From NCBI RefSeq assembly GCF_001513965.1, contig NZ_KQ948023.1:1-64000 (forward strand): a DNA stretch of 64,000 nt, written 5' to 3'. The position numbers were made by a program, and so were the translations under genes. The notes under the pieces were generated by a model, which saw only the letters and a program-made list of their open reading frames with translations, was not told the DNA's origin and ran no database searches. The stretch's first letter is position 1. Each line of letters starts with the position of its first letter. Below are positions 24,841-33,076 of the stretch, one piece after another. The DNA is from Streptomyces cellostaticus. GTDB taxonomy: Bacteria; Actinomycetota; Actinomycetes; Streptomycetales; Streptomycetaceae.

Positions 24841-25369
24841 GTGTGCTCCTCCGTCGTTCCGGCCCCCGGGGTTGCCGGTAGGCCAGTGCGGCTCACCTGT
24901 TGTCGACCACCGGGCACGGGGTGGGTGCCACTCGGCCGGGAACAGGCGTGACAGGTGCCCCGGCGAGCGCCCTGCAACTTTTACGTTACCCAGTGCTTCA
25001 CATTTCTGTGAAACCCCTTCTGACCTGCGTTTTTGCTTGGATTTCCAAGTAAATCCGCAGGACCTCGAAGGCCGCTGGTCACAGCCTTGCAGGAGGCCGG
25101 AGCTACGGCACGTTATCCCGCCGACCCCGGACACGGGAAGACCCGTCGTGTGACACTGACCTCGTACGCGAAGACGGAAAAGTCCGGGTATTTCTGCTCG
25201 ATATGCCGTACGCATTCCGGCCACGCGGCACCTCCGGACAGGTTCTGCGGCTGCGTGACCGTCCATCCCGAGTTCGCCACCGTGCACCACGTGACCGAAA
25301 GCGACCGCCAGCGACTGCCTGTGACAAGCCCCAGCTCACGGGCCCTTTACGTGCCCTAACATCTGGCGC
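24841..25369. other. 529-bp divergent intergenic region with regulatory palindromes
   Basis: No convincing gene lies between bkdF and the phosphotransferase gene. Base composition drops in 24970-25060, where promoter-like hexamers and two inverted repeats sit (annotated separately). The part nearest the phosphotransferase gene (25100-25369) shows no clear feature. Confidence 0.7.
24983..25049 (-). promoter_or_regulatory. Candidate bkdFGH promoter and two operator-like palindromes
   Basis: On the minus strand TTCACA (25012-25007) and TAACGT (24988-24983) are separated by 18 nt, an acceptable -35/-10 pair about 140 nt before bkdF. The -35 lies inside a palindrome TTCACA-TTTC-TGTGAA (24997-25012). 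A second palindrome CTTGGA-TT-TCCAAG (25036-25049) lies upstream. An Lrp-type regulator such as BkdR is one possible binder. All functions are inferred. Confidence 0.5.
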
Positions 25370-26413
25370 GTGCCGCGCTCATGTGTACCAACCCTCGTGT
25401 CCCACGCGCCCCCTCTGGGCGCCCTGCTGCGCCTGTACGCCGCCGGTAGCGCCCTCACCTGCGAACCGGTCGACCAGGGCCTCCTCAACCGCGGCTACCG
25501 GCTGAGCACCACGCGCGGCCGCTACTTCCTCAAGCACCACTTCGACCCGGACACCGCCGACCCGGCCGCCATCGAGCGCCGGCACCGGGCCACCCAGCGG
25601 CTGGCCGACCTCGGCGTCCCGGTCGCCCCTCCGCTCGCGCACCGCGGGGGCCGTACGGTCGCCGTCGTCGGCGGCCACGCCTACGCCCTGCACCCGTGGA
25701 TCGACGGCCGACACCGCCACGGCGGCCAGCTCACCCGCGGGGAGAGTGCACGCCTCGGAGCGCTCCTGGGCGCCGTGCACGCCTGTCTGGAGCGCGTGAT
25801 GCCCCCCAAGGGGCGCACGCGCCCGGCCACGAGCCCGCATCCCGTGGAGAGCGCCGATCCGGCCGCCACGTTCGCCCTCATCGACCATCTGCTCGCCCGG
25901 GTGCGCCGTCACCGCCCCGCCGACGCCTTCGACGAACTGGCCCGCCACCGGCTCCTGGAGCGCCGCGCCCTGCTGGAGCAGCACACGGCCCGGCGCCCGC
26001 CGCGCGGCGGCTCGGTGGGCTGGGTGCACGGCGACTTCCACCCGTTCAACCTGCTCTACAAGGGCGATGCCCCGGCCGCCATCGTCGACTGGGACCGGCT
26101 CGGCGTACAGCCCCGCGCCGAGGAGGCCGTACGCGCCGCCGCGATCTTCTTCGTACGGCCCGCGGGCACGCTCGACCTGCCCAAGGTGCGCCGGTACGCG
26201 CGCGCGTACCGGCGCGCGGCCGGGGCCACGCCCTCGGAGCTGGCCGCGGCCGTGCACCGGGTGTGGTGGGAGCGTCTGAACGACTTCTGGATGCTGCGCT
26301 GGCACTACGAGCGCGGCGACACCCGCGCGGACTGCCAGTTCCCGGCCGCCTCGGCACTCGCGGTGTGGTGGACGCGGGAGTACGACGCGGTGTGCGACAC
26401 CTTTGTCACCTAG
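25370..26413 (+). CDS. Aminoglycoside phosphotransferase-family kinase
   Basis: A 347-aa protein-kinase-like small-molecule kinase (APH/choline kinase fold). The catalytic loop is VHGDFHPFNLLY and the metal-binding Asp is in AIVDWDRLG (about residue 237). The N-terminal lobe has LNRGYRLSTTRGRYFLK with the ATP-binding Lys. Substrate unknown; there is no evidence for antibiotic resistance. Start GTG 25370 or GTG 25397. Its TAG stop lies inside the left end of a MITE-like palindrome, so the last codons may have been redefined by that insertion. Confidence 0.82.
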   Translation: MPRSCVPTLVSHAPPLGALLRLYAAGSALTCEPVDQGLLNRGYRLSTTRGRYFLKHHFDPDTADPAAIERRHRATQRLADLGVPVAPPLAHRGGRTVAVVGGHAYALHPWIDGRHRHGGQLTRGESARLGALLGAVHACLERVMPPKGRTRPATSPHPVESADPAATFALIDHLLARVRRHRPADAFDELARHRLLERRALLEQHTARRPPRGGSVGWVHGDFHPFNLLYKGDAPAAIVDWDRLGVQPRAEEAVRAAAIFFVRPAGTLDLPKVRRYARAYRRAAGATPSELAAAVHRVWWERLNDFWMLRWHYERGDTRADCQFPAASALAVWWTREYDAVCDTFVT

Positions 26414-26578
26414 GGTCTTTCGTTTGGATCAGGCCGGATCAGGGAGCGGGGTCTGGTGCCGTGCATCGCAAGGCGGAGGAGGGCGTCATGGCGGAGCCAT
26501 GGCAACCGACGACAACGCGGCGAGGCGCGGTGCCAGACCCCGCGAGCCCGGCATGATCCAAACGACAGGCCCTAGGTG
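26407..26578. repeat. MITE-like palindromic element
   Basis: A 172-bp element with about 60-bp imperfect terminal inverted repeats. The left end CACCTAGGGTCTTTCGTTTG mirrors the right end (complement CACCTAGGGCCTGTCGTTTG). Inner arms share a GGATCAKGCCGG-like block and GGGGTCTGG. It has no ORF. CTAG occurs at both ends and could be a target duplication of an IS5-type transposase. Similar palindromes are common in Streptomyces intergenic DNA, from memory. It may act as a bidirectional terminator here. Confidence 0.75.
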
Positions 26579-26648
26579 GGGCCGCGTGTCACCCAGGTGT
26601 GGCCGTGGCGCCTCAGGGCGTCGTCGGCGCGGTGGGCGTCGGTGGCCT

Positions 26649-28241
26649 TCAAGTCCCGTTGCCGCTGGTGGTGTCGCCCGTGGTGCCCGCATCCACGCCG
26701 CCGGCCGTGGTGCCCGCGTCCGTGCCGCCGTCCGCCGGGGCCGTCGGGTCCGACGGGGTGGTCGCCGGATCCGACGGCTCCGGCGAGGTCGCCGGGTCGC
26801 TCGGCTCATCGGTCGGGTCGGAACTGAACGACTGGGAGGGGGTGGACGACGGTGTGTCCGAGGGCGGCCATTCGGAACCGGTGCCCGGGTCCGATCCACT
26901 GCCCGTGTTCGGGTCCGAGGGCTGGTCGGTGGGGCTGTCCGACGGTGTCGCGGAGGGCTTGTCGTGCTTGGTGGCCTTCGAGTGGCTCGGCGTCGGATCG
27001 GTGCCGGTGCCGCCGCCGCCCGTGTTCTGGTGCTGGAGCGCCCACGCGACACCCGCCGCGATCGCGATCACCGCGAGGACGGCGAGGATCCACAGCTTGC
27101 CGCGGCCACTGCCCTTGCTGCCGTGCCCCTCGAAGCCGCCGTCGTCCCCGTTGTATCGGGTGGGCAGGATCGGCTGCGGGATCTGCGCGGTGCCCGGGCC
27201 GTAGTCGCCCGGGTGCTGCATCGCGGTCGTCCCCGCGAAGCCGCCCGCCGGGGTGTTGCGGCCCTCGTGCGTCGTCACCGGGCCGGTGTTCCAGGTGCCG
27301 GTGTGGCCGCCCTGGTCGTAGAGCATCTGCAGGCCGTACTGGACCATGCCGCGCATCTCTTCGGCCGTCTGGAACCGGTCGTCGGGTTCCTTGGCGAGGG
27401 AGCGCATGACCATGCCGTCCAGCTCCGGCGGGCAGCCGTCGGAGAACTGGGAGGGCGGGGTCGGGATGTCCTGGACGTGCTGGTAGACCACCGACAGCGG
27501 GGTCTCACCGGTGAACGGGGGCCTGAGCGCGAGGAGTTCGTACAGCAGGCAGCCGGTCGCGTACAGGTCGGAGCGGTGGTCGACGGCCTTGCCGAGCGCC
27601 TGTTCCGGGGAGAGGTACTGCGGGGTGCCCATGACCATGCCGGTCTGCGTCATCGTTGTCGACGCGCCGTGCAGGGCGCGGGCGATGCCGAAGTCCATGA
27701 CCTTGACGGCGCCGTTGTGGGTGATGATCACGTTGGCGGGCTTGATGTCACGGTGCACGATGCCGTGCTGGTGCGAGTAGGCGAGCGCCTCCAGCACCCC
27801 GGAGACGATGATCAGGGCCTGCTCGGGGCCCGGCGCCTCGGCGTTCATCAGCAGGTCGCGGATGGTGCGGCCCTCGACCAGCTCCATCACGATGTACGGC
27901 ACGGACTGGCCGCCCACGTAGTCCTCGCCGGAGTCGTACACGGCGACGATCGCGTGGTGGTTGAGCCCGGCCACCGACTGGGCCTCGCGCGTGAAGCGGG
28001 CCTTGGACGTCGGGTCCTCGGCCAGGTCGGCACGGAGCAGCTTGACGGCCACGGTGCGGCCCAGACGGACGTCCTCGGCAGCGAACACCTCGGCCATGCC
28101 GCCGCGGCCGAGCCGGTGGGTCAGCCGGTACCGGCCGTCGCCGACGAGCCCTCCGTTGCCCCACATCTCCGGCGTGTCTGACATGCCGCCGCCAGTCGCC
28201 TCGGGGTCGGACGGGCCCTGGGCGCTGTGCGTCTGTGCCAT
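26649..28241 (-). CDS. PknB-type Ser/Thr protein kinase without PASTA domains
   Basis: A 530-aa membrane kinase. The kinase domain (about 38-300) has GRGGMAEVF, the invariant Lys in VAVKLL (K68), HRDIKPANV, DFG and the APE-like LSPEQ. A single TM helix (LWILAVLAVIAIAAGVAWAL, near 390) leads to an extracellular tail of about 120 residues rich in Ser/Pro/Thr/Asp with no PASTA domain. MSDTPEM (start 28184) is an alternative start. Divergent from a second kinase, it probably phosphorylates cytoplasmic targets in response to an envelope signal. Confidence 0.92.
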   Translation of the reverse strand: MAQTHSAQGPSDPEATGGGMSDTPEMWGNGGLVGDGRYRLTHRLGRGGMAEVFAAEDVRLGRTVAVKLLRADLAEDPTSKARFTREAQSVAGLNHHAIVAVYDSGEDYVGGQSVPYIVMELVEGRTIRDLLMNAEAPGPEQALIIVSGVLEALAYSHQHGIVHRDIKPANVIITHNGAVKVMDFGIARALHGASTTMTQTGMVMGTPQYLSPEQALGKAVDHRSDLYATGCLLYELLALRPPFTGETPLSVVYQHVQDIPTPPSQFSDGCPPELDGMVMRSLAKEPDDRFQTAEEMRGMVQYGLQMLYDQGGHTGTWNTGPVTTHEGRNTPAGGFAGTTAMQHPGDYGPGTAQIPQPILPTRYNGDDGGFEGHGSKGSGRGKLWILAVLAVIAIAAGVAWALQHQNTGGGGTGTDPTPSHSKATKHDKPSATPSDSPTDQPSDPNTGSGSDPGTGSEWPPSDTPSSTPSQSFSSDPTDEPSDPATSPEPSDPATTPSDPTAPADGGTDAGTTAGGVDAGTTGDTTSGNGT

Positions 28242-28584
28242 CGGTCCTCGCCGTCGTTTCTGCCCGCGGTGCGCGCGGTGTTGTTACGGTCTCCGTCGGC
28301 CACGCTACAGCCTCTACGCAAGCCTCCGGTCCGGGATCGGTACCTGGACCGGCCCGAGACGGACCGGCCATGAAACCCGTAGCACGCGCTGTCGTGCAAA
28401 TTCTGTGTGCCGCTCGTACGCCCGCTGTAACGCTTCCGCGACGCTTCTTTCGCGTACGGTCACGGAACGGGCACCGCGCTTGACGTGTCAGTGCCCTGGG
28501 GCAGACTTGGCCGGGAATGACACATTCGATCAAGGCTTGTTCGCTCAATGACGGCGCCGGACGGCCAGTGGGGGACGCGGAGAG
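28242..28584. other. 343-bp divergent kinase promoter region
   Basis: Gap between two divergent Ser/Thr kinase genes. It holds a candidate promoter for the rightward kinase (separate entry). No gene or strong hairpin is apparent elsewhere. Confidence 0.6.
28480..28507 (+). promoter_or_regulatory. Candidate promoter of the rightward kinase
   Basis: TTGACG, 16-nt spacer, CAGACT: five of six matches to the housekeeping -35 and a fair -10. The predicted RNA start is about 70 nt before ATG 28585. Inference from sequence only. Confidence 0.45.
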
Positions 28585-30231
28585 ATGAGCCAGGACGGCG
28601 CACAGGGGCGGTACACGGGGTGGGCGCTGGCCGGCGGCCGCTACCAGCTGCGCGACTTGCTCGGCGAAGGCGGCATGGCCTCGGTACACCTGGCCTACGA
28701 CGCCGTGCTGGACCGCCAGGTCGCGATCAAGACGCTCCACACCGAGCTGGGCCGGGAGCAGGCCTTCCGCGAGCGCTTTCGCCGCGAGGCTCAGGCCGTG
28801 GCCAAGCTCACGCACACCAACATCGTCTCCGTCTTCGACACCGGCGAGGACGACCTCGGCGGGATGACGACGCCGTACATCGTCATGGAGTACGTCGAGG
28901 GCCGCCCGCTGGGCTCGGCCCTGGACGAGGACATCCGGCAGTACGGAGCGATGCCCGCCGACAAGGCGCTGAAGGTCACCGCGGACGTGCTCGCGGCGCT
29001 GGAGATCAGCCACGAGATGGGGCTGGTCCACCGCGACATCAAGCCGGGCAACGTGATGGTGACCAAGCGCGGCGTGGTCAAGGTCATGGACTTCGGCATC
29101 GCCCGCGCCATGCAGTCCGGGGTCACCTCGATGACCCAGACCGGCATGGTCGTCGGCACCCCGCAGTACCTCTCGCCGGAGCAGGCCCTCGGCCGGGGCG
29201 TGGACGCCCGCTCCGACCTGTACTCGGTCGGCATCATGCTGTTCCAGCTCGTCACCGGTCGGCTGCCGTTCGAGGCGGACTCCCCGCTGGCGATCGCGTA
29301 CGCGCATGTGCAGGAGGAGCCGGTGGCTCCTTCGTCGATCAACCGCGCGCTGCCCCCGGCCGTGGACGCGCTGGTTGCCCGCGCGCTGAAGAAGAACCCG
29401 AACGAGCGTTTCCCCACCTCCGAGTCGATGCGCGACGAGTGCCTGCGGGTCGCCGCCTCCCTCCAGGCGGCGGCGCCGAGCATCGTGCCGGGCTCCGGCC
29501 CGACGCAGAGCGGCGCGGGCGTCGGCTCCGCGGTGTTCCCGCCGGTCGACCAGTCGACCCCGGCGCCCACCGGCCCGGTCCAGACGCCGTACCAGCCGAC
29601 TCCGGCGCCGGGCCCGTACGGCACCCCGGCGCCGACCCCGGCCGCGGCACCGGCGTACGGCTATCCGCAGCAGGGCGGCTACCAGACCCCTCCGGTGGGG
29701 TACGGCCAGCAGGCGGCCGCGACGCCGCCGCCGTACAACCTCACGCCCCAGACCGCGGTCCAGTCCGCGGGCGCGGGCGCGGGCGGCGGCAAGAGCAACA
29801 AGCCGGTGATCATCGGCTCGATCGTGGTGTCCCTGGTCGCGGTGGTCGGCCTGATCGTCGCGCTGACGCTCAACAACGGCGACGACACCGGGGGCGGCGG
29901 AGGCGCCAGCCCCTCGGCGTCGACCCATCCGGCGGGCTACCGGGGTCCGGACAAGTCCAGGACGATCGACAAGACCAAGTGCTCGGAGCCGCAGGAGTCG
30001 TACACCGAGGCGGGCAAGATCCGGCTGCCCGACTTCAGGTACAAGGACATCGACTCCGTGAAGGCGTGCTTCCAGGCCGCGGGCTGGGAGTACAAGACCA
30101 AGACGGAGGACAACAACACCTGGGGCGACGGGACCGTCCTGGACCAGTTCCCCTCCGCGGACACGGATCTCGATCCGAAGGCCATGCCGAAGATCGAGCT
30201 GAGTGTCTCGACGGGCAACCCCGCGCAGTGA
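28585..30231 (+). CDS. Ser/Thr protein kinase with one C-terminal PASTA-like domain
   Basis: A 548-aa membrane kinase. The kinase domain (about 18-285) has GEGGMASVH, K49 in VAIKTL, HRDIKPGNV and DFG. A Pro/Gln/Tyr-rich cytoplasmic linker (300-405) precedes a TM helix (VIIGSIVVSLVAVVGLIVAL), then an extracellular PASTA-like module (about 465-545; FRYKDIDSVKACFQAAGWE ... VLDQFPSADTDLDP). A single PASTA could sense muropeptides. GGAGAG lies before the ATG. A hairpin terminator lies 60 bp downstream. Confidence 0.9.
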   Translation: MSQDGAQGRYTGWALAGGRYQLRDLLGEGGMASVHLAYDAVLDRQVAIKTLHTELGREQAFRERFRREAQAVAKLTHTNIVSVFDTGEDDLGGMTTPYIVMEYVEGRPLGSALDEDIRQYGAMPADKALKVTADVLAALEISHEMGLVHRDIKPGNVMVTKRGVVKVMDFGIARAMQSGVTSMTQTGMVVGTPQYLSPEQALGRGVDARSDLYSVGIMLFQLVTGRLPFEADSPLAIAYAHVQEEPVAPSSINRALPPAVDALVARALKKNPNERFPTSESMRDECLRVAASLQAAAPSIVPGSGPTQSGAGVGSAVFPPVDQSTPAPTGPVQTPYQPTPAPGPYGTPAPTPAAAPAYGYPQQGGYQTPPVGYGQQAAATPPPYNLTPQTAVQSAGAGAGGGKSNKPVIIGSIVVSLVAVVGLIVALTLNNGDDTGGGGGASPSASTHPAGYRGPDKSRTIDKTKCSEPQESYTEAGKIRLPDFRYKDIDSVKACFQAAGWEYKTKTEDNNTWGDGTVLDQFPSADTDLDPKAMPKIELSVSTGNPAQ

Positions 30232-30291
30232 CCAAAGCTTTCAACGATCACTCGGCGATCGTGGTGTGACAGAGATCACCACATAGAGGAA

Positions 30292-30317
30292 GGGCCCGGC
30301 GGTCGCCCGCCGGGCCC
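30292..30317. terminator. Hairpin terminator after the PASTA kinase
   Basis: Perfect 11-bp arms GGGCCCGGCGG/CCGCCGGGCCC with a 4-nt loop between convergent kinase and bpa genes. Confidence 0.8.
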
Positions 30318-30330
30318 CATGCATGAGCGC

Positions 30331-30371
30331 CTTACAGATAACGGCTTACAGGTAACGGCTTACAGATACGG
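30331..30371 (-). repeat. Three tandem 13-14-bp copies covering the bpa stop codon
   Basis: CTTACAGATAACGG, CTTACAGGTAACGG and CTTACAGATACGG follow one another without gaps. The third copy encodes the last residues and TAA stop of bpa, so the other two are downstream duplications of that gene end. Confidence 0.8.
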
Positions 30372-30905
30372 TCCGCCCGAACGGCCGCCGGCCCGGGGGT
30401 CGTCGCCGTCCTCGTGGCCTCCCATGCCCGGCGGGAGCGCGCGGCGCATCTGCTCCAGCTGGGCCCGTGCGGCCATCTGCTGGGCGAACAGCGTCGTCTG
30501 GATCCCATGGAACAGACCCTCCAGCCAGCCCACCAACTGGGCCTGCGCGATGCGCAGTTCCGCGTCGCTCGGGGTCACGTCGTCCATGAAGGGGAGGGAG
30601 AGCCGCTCCAGCTCGTCGACCAGCTCCGGGGCGAGGCCGTCCTCCAGCTCCTTCACCGAACTGCGGTGGATCTCCTTGAGCCGGGCCCGGCTCGCCTCGT
30701 CCAGGGGAGCGACGCGCACCTCCTCCAGGAGCTGCTTGATCATGCTGCCGATGCGCATGACCTTGGCGGGCTGTTCCACCTGGTCCGTCACTGGCACCTC
30801 GCGGGAGTCCTCGTCTCCGTTGCCGCCACTGAGCGCCATGCCGTCCTGGCCCACGACCAGGATCTGCGGATTCTCCGGCGACCGTTCGTTCCTCGGCATC
30901 TCCAT
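30360..30905 (-). CDS. bpa: Bacterial proteasome activator Bpa
   Basis: A 181-aa helical protein of the Bpa (PafE) family, an ATP-independent ring that opens the 20S proteasome gate. The core helices (KVMRIGSMIKQLLEEVR ... RLKEIHRSSVKELEDGLAPELVDELERL ... AQLVGWLEGLFHGIQTTLFAQQMAARAQLEQM) are typical. The C-terminal GPYL corresponds to the HbYX-like GQYL motif that docks into the proteasome. The start at 30905 (MEMPRNER) was chosen over an upstream ATG. The stop codon lies in a tandem repeat. Confidence 0.92.
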   Translation of the reverse strand: MEMPRNERSPENPQILVVGQDGMALSGGNGDEDSREVPVTDQVEQPAKVMRIGSMIKQLLEEVRVAPLDEASRARLKEIHRSSVKELEDGLAPELVDELERLSLPFMDDVTPSDAELRIAQAQLVGWLEGLFHGIQTTLFAQQMAARAQLEQMRRALPPGMGGHEDGDDPRAGGRSGGPYL

Positions 30906-31080
30906 GCCGCCATTCTCTCGCACCCGTACACCTCACCACCGTGGTGCCCCCTCGCGCGGCTGATCCACCGTTTAGATCTGTCGGCCCAATAGGAAATGCC
31001 CGTTTAGCTGTGAAATGTGAGGCTGAATTCCGTCCGAATTCCGTCGGTCACGGGGACTGTGCTCCGGGAGGTCACCCGAC

Positions 31081-31620
31081 GTGACTCCAAAGCTGGGACT
31101 CACGCTGCGCTGCGTGCGGCTGCTGCTCGTCCTCGCGACGGCTGTGCCGGTGTACGGCACAGCCGTCGCATACGGCACCGAGGCCGCCCCGCCGGACCAC
31201 CCCGCGCCCTCGGCCGGGCCCGCCGCGTCCGCTTCCCCGGCCGCACGAGCCTCCCCCTCCCGGGCCGGAAGCCGGGCCGGTGAGGGCCGGATGCGCCCGG
31301 GCCGCCCGGACGGGCCACCAGCCGAAGACGAGGGCGACGACACCGGCCCGGCCACGAGAGGCCCGGACGACACCGACCCGGACACCGCCTACCCGGAGGA
31401 ACCGGAGACCGCGGACTCCCCGGCCGCAACCCCGGCAGCCTCCGCCTCGCCCCAGGAGGCCGGGCTGAACCCGCCCCGCCCCCCGGACCACAACACCGTC
31501 CACCAGGGCGAGCCCCCCACCGAGCCAACCCTGCGCATCCTGCCGCTGGGCAGCGGCCTGGTCCTCATCGGCCTGGGCCTGGGCCTGGCATTCCTGGGCC
31601 TACGGGTACGGCGGGGCTGA
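31081..31620 (+). CDS. Secreted, membrane-anchored low-complexity protein
   Basis: A 179-aa protein from GTG 31081. The N-terminal hydrophobic signal (LLLVLATAVPVYGTAVAYG, 14-32) is followed by about 110 residues of Ala/Pro/Asp/Thr-rich disordered sequence and a C-terminal TM helix (ILPLGSGLVLIGLGLGLAFLGL) ending RVRRG. This resembles wall-spanning anchor proteins, but no sortase motif is present. No family recognised. Its final codons merge into the 26-bp tandem-repeat tract downstream. Confidence 0.65.
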   Translation: MTPKLGLTLRCVRLLLVLATAVPVYGTAVAYGTEAAPPDHPAPSAGPAASASPAARASPSRAGSRAGEGRMRPGRPDGPPAEDEGDDTGPATRGPDDTDPDTAYPEEPETADSPAATPAASASPQEAGLNPPRPPDHNTVHQGEPPTEPTLRILPLGSGLVLIGLGLGLAFLGLRVRRG

Positions 31621-32055
31621 TCCGCCGGCTACGGCTGCGGGACTGATCCGTCAGTTACGGGGGCCGAGCTGATCTGCGGGCTGGGGCGGCGGGCTGATCT
31701 GTCAGTTACGGCGGCGGGTCCGGTCTGCCGGTCACGGGCGCGGATCCGATCCGCCGGTCACGAGCGCGGATCCGATCTGCCGGTCACAACGACCGAACCG
31801 ACCTGCCCGCCACAACACCGGATCCGACCTACCGTCCACGGCCGCGGATCCGATCTGCCGGTCACAACGACCGAACCAACCTGCGCGCCACAACACCGGA
31901 TCCGACCTACCGTCCACGGCCGCGGATCCGATCTGCGGCCACGACGGCCGACCCGACCTGCCGACTACGGCGGCGGATCCGATCCCGATCAACCGATCAC
32001 GACACCGGGCCCGGTCAACCGGCCACGACACCGGGCCCGCTCTCTCGGCTACGGC
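31621..32055. repeat. 26-bp tandem-repeat tract (minisatellite-like)
   Basis: About 16 degenerate units of roughly 26 bp with a consensus near CGGATCCGATCTGCCGGTCA followed by CRACGR. In the centre (31772-31927) a 78-bp block of three units is repeated almost exactly. It fills the gap between convergent genes and runs into the 3' end of the quinone oxidoreductase gene, whose stop lies in the last unit. One reverse frame translates as a 26-residue repeat (GSAAVDGRSDPVLWRAG core), which is a by-product of 78 bp being divisible by three. No CRISPR-like spacers. Confidence 0.85.
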
Positions 32056-33029
32056 GTAACCAGCAGCACCTTGCCGATGTGGTCGCTCGCCTCCAGCACC
32101 CGGTGTGCCTCGGGCGCCTCCGGCATCGGTAGTTCGCGGTCGACGACCGGGCGGACCTGCCCGGCCGCGAGCAGTGGCCACACGTGCTCGCGTACTGCTG
32201 CCACGATGGCCGCCTTCTCGCTCAGCGGCCGGGCCCGCAGCGAGGTCGCGCTGACGGCGGCCCGCTTGTTCAGCAGGGTGGCGATGTTCAGCTCGCCCTT
32301 GACGCCGCCCTGCATGCCGATGATCGCGAGCCGCCCGTTGACCGCGAGGGCCCGCACATTGCGGTCCAGGTACTTGGCACCCATGTTGTCGAGGATGACG
32401 TCGGCGCCCGCGCCGTCCGTTGCCCGCTCGATCTCGGCGACGAAGTCCTGCTCGCGGTAGTTGATCAGCACGTCCGCGCCCAGCTCGGCGCAGTACTCAA
32501 GCTTCTCCTTCGTCCCGGCGGTCACCGCGACCTTGGCACCGACGGCCTTGGCCAGCTGGATCGCCATCGTGCCGATGCCGCTGGAGCCGCCGTGCACCAG
32601 CAGGGTCTCGCCGGGCCGCAGATGGGCGACCATGAAGACGTTGGACCAGACCGTGCAGACCACCTCGGGCAGCGCGGCCGCCTGCTTCAGGTCGACGCCG
32701 TCGGGCACGGGCAGCAGCTGCCCGGCCGGAACGGCGACCTTCCCGGCGTACCCGCCCCCCGCGAGCAGCGCGCACACCTCGTCTCCGACGGACCAGCCGG
32801 AGACCCCGGAGCCGAGTGCGGCGATCCTGCCGGAGCACTCCAGGCCGGGGTACGGGGACGCGCCGGGCGGCGGGTTGTAGAAGCCCTGCCGTTGCAGGAT
32901 GTCGGCACGGTTGACGGCGCTGGCCGCCACCTCGACCAGCACCTCGCCCTCGCCGGGCACCGGATCGGGGACCTCGTCCCACACCAGCGCCTCGGGCCCA
33001 CCAGGTTCGGGAATCGTGATCGCATGCAT
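32049..33029 (-). CDS. NAD(P)H-quinone oxidoreductase, zinc-less MDR family
   Basis: A 326-aa medium-chain reductase of the quinone oxidoreductase (QOR/PIG3) group: RADILQRQGFYNPPPGASPYPGLE, the nucleotide-binding LVHGGSSGIGTMAIQLAKAVGA, and no structural zinc cysteines. It probably reduces quinones or enals with NADPH in the cytoplasm. ATG 33029 begins MHAITIPEPGGPE as in relatives. Its stop codon lies in the last unit of the 26-bp repeat tract. Confidence 0.9.
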   Translation of the reverse strand: MHAITIPEPGGPEALVWDEVPDPVPGEGEVLVEVAASAVNRADILQRQGFYNPPPGASPYPGLECSGRIAALGSGVSGWSVGDEVCALLAGGGYAGKVAVPAGQLLPVPDGVDLKQAAALPEVVCTVWSNVFMVAHLRPGETLLVHGGSSGIGTMAIQLAKAVGAKVAVTAGTKEKLEYCAELGADVLINYREQDFVAEIERATDGAGADVILDNMGAKYLDRNVRALAVNGRLAIIGMQGGVKGELNIATLLNKRAAVSATSLRARPLSEKAAIVAAVREHVWPLLAAGQVRPVVDRELPMPEAPEAHRVLEASDHIGKVLLVTP

Positions 33030-33076
33030 ACCCGCGACGCTACTCCCCGCCGGTGTCCGCTCCGGGGCAGGCCCGC

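Noticed and set aside
24997..25012. Second parS site near bkdF
   Set aside because: TTCACATTTCTGTGAA has a different centre from GTTTCACGTGAAAC and a longer spacer, so ParB would not be expected to bind.
25370..26413. Aminoglycoside-resistance gene
   Set aside because: Only the general phosphotransferase fold is supported. The same fold serves many metabolites, and no resistance context exists.
31621..32055. Possible CRISPR array
   Set aside because: Units are tandem and degenerate with no unique spacers, and no cas genes are present.
31732..32181. Repeat protein of 26-residue units on the minus strand
   Set aside because: The 26-residue periodicity follows from three 26-bp units being divisible by three. 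The frame lacks a start signal and overlaps the quinone oxidoreductase gene antisense.
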